From: Acidobacteriota bacterium
Lineage (GTDB): Bacteria > Acidobacteriota > Thermoanaerobaculia > Multivoradales > SZUA-115
Reading direction: 5' to 3'
DNA: 7,313 nucleotides
Assembly: GCA_003231035.1 (NCBI GenBank)
Contig: QIHU01000652.1
Coordinates: 1-7,313 of the forward strand
Positions 5,684 through 7,313 of the stretch are shown one piece after another (within the stretch, counting starts at the first letter, position 1; each line of letters begins with the position of its first letter). A program made the translations under genes and the position numbers. A model generated the notes under the pieces. The model did no database searches. It saw only the letters and a program-made list of their open reading frames with translations, and was not told the origin of the DNA.

Positions 5684-6724
5684 TTGGCCCTACCTCGTGG
5701 CCAGGCGGTGATGACGGTACGCTCGTTGCGCAAACTGCACACCGCCGAGGCGGCCAAGCGTCTACGCCAGGAGAGCGACGCCTATCGCCTCTCGAACCCT
5801 AGGCTCGCCCTCCACCTGGCCGAGCTGGCGGTCTACGCCGCGCGGCCGGCGACGGCTGGCGGCTGGGTGTTCAGCGACGGGCTGATCGAACTCGACGTGC
5901 TGGCCGAGTGTTTGGCCACCCTGGGCAATACCCATCGCATCGTGGGCAACACTAGAGAGGCGAGGAAGCACCTGCGCGAAGCTGGACAAGTCGCCCTGCT
6001 AGGCTCCGGCGACCCTTTGGTTGAGGCGAAGATTGAGTTACTGACAGCGGTGCTGCTCGGTGACACGGGCCACCTCGAAGAGGCTCTAAATCTCTACCTC
6101 CGCTGCCGAAAGTGCTACCAGCTACTGGATGAGAAGGAGAGGGCCAATCGGGTACTGTTCGAAATCGGCGGTATTCACTGGCGCGCTGGTCGCTCCGCGG
6201 TGGCCCTGCGCTGTGCCCTCGATTGTTTCAAGGAGACGCGGACCGACGGTGATCCGGTGCTCAAGCAGAGCCTGCTGAGCCTCGCCGCGCTAGCCAAGCT
6301 CGACCTCGGTGAAGCCAAGGAGGCTCGCGAGATCGCCCAGGTGATCCAGCAGCGCTGCCGCCGGCCGGAGTACCGCGCAGCGAAGGTGCGCGGCGAGTGG
6401 ATCGAGGCTCGCGCCCTGCTGGCACTGGGCCGCTGGCAGGAAGGGGTCGAGGGGTTGGACGAGGCGCGCGAAGAGCTTCTCAAGGTCGGCGCTCTGGGCG
6501 CCGCCGCCCACGCCCACCTCGAACTGGCCCTAGCCCATGCCGACGCCTGCCAGTGGGAGGAGGCCAGCGAGATCGCCCGCCAGGCTTTCGGCGCCTTGGC
6601 GGCCGCTGGCCTGGAAGGCCAAGCGCTCCTCGCCCTGCGCACCGTGGCCCGTGCCGCCGACGGCGAGAAACTCACCTGCGAAGCCCTGCGCAAGGCGATG
6701 GTCAAGGTCAATACGGGCCGTTAG
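5684..6724 (+). CDS. TPR-like helical repeat protein
   Basis: Up to 346 residues, apparently soluble, with no signal peptide or membrane segment. From about residue 23 it is a run of helical hairpins with TPR spacing. Units can be set at about 70-103 (LATLGNTHRIVGNTREARKH), 112-147, 152-186 (IGGIHWRAGRSAVALRCALD), 190-222, 232-266 (ARALLALGRWQEGVEGLDEA) and 271-305, preceded by NPRLALHLAELAVYAA. TPR folds bind peptides or partner proteins; no enzymatic domain is visible. The longest in-frame start is TTG 5684, without a ribosome binding site. ATG 5711 has AGG five bases upstream and is a good alternative, and a longer frameshifted N-terminus is possible. Upstream lie two small peptide genes, and the stop overlaps that of the convergent HTH gene. 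By analogy with Rap, PlcR and Rgg it could be a peptide receptor that works with the neighbouring HTH protein; this is inference. It could instead be a structural scaffold or a stress-signalling adaptor. Confidence 0.82.
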   Translation: MALPRGQAVMTVRSLRKLHTAEAAKRLRQESDAYRLSNPRLALHLAELAVYAARPATAGGWVFSDGLIELDVLAECLATLGNTHRIVGNTREARKHLREAGQVALLGSGDPLVEAKIELLTAVLLGDTGHLEEALNLYLRCRKCYQLLDEKERANRVLFEIGGIHWRAGRSAVALRCALDCFKETRTDGDPVLKQSLLSLAALAKLDLGEAKEAREIAQVIQQRCRRPEYRAAKVRGEWIEARALLALGRWQEGVEGLDEAREELLKVGALGAAAHAHLELALAHADACQWEEASEIARQAFGALAAAGLEGQALLALRTVARAADGEKLTCEALRKAMVKVNTGR

Positions 6725-7173
6725 TCCGCCTCGGTCTCCGCCCCTTCGTTGGGAGGATTCTTCGCCGTCTTCTTCTTGCCGTGCGTCGCGGTGGGGGGCT
6801 TGTGTCGCTTGTCGTAGCTCATCAGCTCGTTGGCGATGAGGGCGACCATCTCCTTGACCTCATCGTGGGTCGGCGGTAGGTGTTCGATCCTGTACTTGGG
6901 CTTCATCGATTCGGTGAGGAGTTGGAAGAAATCGGAGGGTGGTACATCCATCACCTCCAGCCACTTGAGCACATGGTGAAAAGTCATTCGCACCCGGCCG
7001 CATAGCACTTGGCTGGCATAGCCCGTGGCTCTGCCGCATCCCTGATCGAGGGTGTACATGTCTGTTTCAGTGGTGAGCATCAGCTGGCGAAAGGTGCGCT
7101 CGACAATGCGGACCTTCCGGTGCTGCGGATCGCGCGGGCGCCGACGGGCGACTTTTCTGATTTTCTTGGCCAT
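6721..7173 (-). CDS. Small XRE-like helix-turn-helix protein
   Basis: A 150-residue probable DNA-binding protein. A very basic N-terminus (MAKKIRKVARRRPRD, 1-15) precedes a five-helix XRE/Cro-type domain at about 24-87: FRQLML helix, TLDQGCGRATGYASQVLCGR as the helix-turn-helix (GYASQVL as recognition helix, 51-57), then VRMTFHHVLKWLEVMDVPPS and DFFQLL. The pattern of G-Y-x-S-Q-V-L-x-G-R followed by a helix and a DVPPSDFF end is typical of this fold. Residues 103-121 form another helix and could dimerise or bind a partner; the C-terminus (122-150) is Lys/Pro/Glu-rich and probably disordered. Cys46 and Cys58 are present, with no metal site evident. ATG 7173 is supported by the candidate promoter upstream and by the basic start. 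It converges on the TPR gene with overlapping stops. Regulatory targets, perhaps its own or the peptide promoter, are not shown by the sequence. Confidence 0.8.
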   Translation of the reverse strand: MAKKIRKVARRRPRDPQHRKVRIVERTFRQLMLTTETDMYTLDQGCGRATGYASQVLCGRVRMTFHHVLKWLEVMDVPPSDFFQLLTESMKPKYRIEHLPPTHDEVKEMVALIANELMSYDKRHKPPTATHGKKKTAKNPPNEGAETEAD

Positions 7174-7182
7174 GCTTGTAAT

Positions 7183-7212
7183 ATCCTATCCCCACTCGCG
7201 ATACTAGGTCAA
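7183..7212 (-). promoter_or_regulatory. Candidate promoter of the HTH gene, near-leaderless
   Basis: On the minus strand TTGACC (7212-7207) and TAGGAT (7188-7183) are 18 bases apart. Only nine bases separate the -10 box from the ATG at 7173, so transcription would begin at or within a few bases of the start codon. GGATAGGAT could alternatively be read as a poor, distant Shine-Dalgarno sequence on a longer transcript. The -35 matches the TTGACA consensus at five of six positions. Confidence 0.4.
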
Positions 7213-7313
7213 GCTCGGAGATTGCGTCGCTGGTGCTGTTCTTCGACCCCAAGAGTTCTGTGCTCCCCTCTAGGCCGCGAGGAACCCGGGAGGGAGGACA
7301 GGGCCGATGGCTG

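Noticed and set aside
5128..5757. Minus-strand frame of 209 codons across the tandem repeats
   Set aside because: It is antisense to both peptide genes. The differences between the repeats are silent in the plus-strand frame, showing selection there and not here; its composition is Pro/Arg/Ser-rich.
7289..7313. Possible gene start on the plus strand at ATG 7307 behind GGAGGG
   Set aside because: Only two codons are visible before the window ends; the ribosome-binding-like sequence is suggestive but not enough to call a gene.

Overview
This GC-rich window comes from a Gram-negative, didermic bacterium: it encodes a TonB-dependent outer-membrane receptor and a secreted Asp-box protein. The overall flavour resembles Acidobacteriota (Thermoanaerobaculia-like): a secreted protein with a DGFETGD-type tail, and a TPR protein next to an XRE-like protein. 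That placement is an impression from family resemblance, not a computed result.

Left part (1-4522), mostly minus strand. A truncated unrecognised gene runs off the left edge (416 to 1). Next come a secreted 590-residue Asp-box (BNR) propeller protein (2348-576) and a BtuB-like TonB-dependent receptor (4522-2513). Receptor and propeller protein are codirectional, 164 bases apart. A candidate sigma70-like promoter lies in that gap, so the propeller gene may be transcribed both from upstream and on its own. A hairpin followed by a T-rich stretch downstream of it is a plausible terminator. Divergent from the receptor is a short, well-marked pterin-4a-carbinolamine dehydratase gene (4633-4947, plus).

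Right part (4948-7313) is the unusual region. After 258 bases with no convincing gene come two tandem copies of a 36-codon gene (5206-5316 and 5418-5528), 212 bases apart. Each has a strong Shine-Dalgarno sequence, and the 17 bases before the two start codons are identical. Residues 1-29 are identical between the peptides, although seven bases differ over those codons, all silently. The last seven residues differ almost completely (PLISPEG versus AAFDPLG). This is strong evidence of translation and selection, and it looks like a small precursor with a conserved leader and a variable C-terminal end.

The duplicated peptide genes are followed by an all-helical TPR-like protein (5684-6724, plus; its true start is uncertain and a frameshift is possible). 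That gene converges tail-to-tail, with a 4-base stop overlap, on a small XRE-like helix-turn-helix protein (7173-6721, minus). My working hypothesis is that peptide pair, TPR protein and HTH protein form one signalling module. It would be analogous to Gram-positive RRNPP peptide/TPR systems, but with receptor and DNA-binding parts on separate polypeptides. The genes, motifs and silent substitutions are read from the sequence; the functional link between them is inference.
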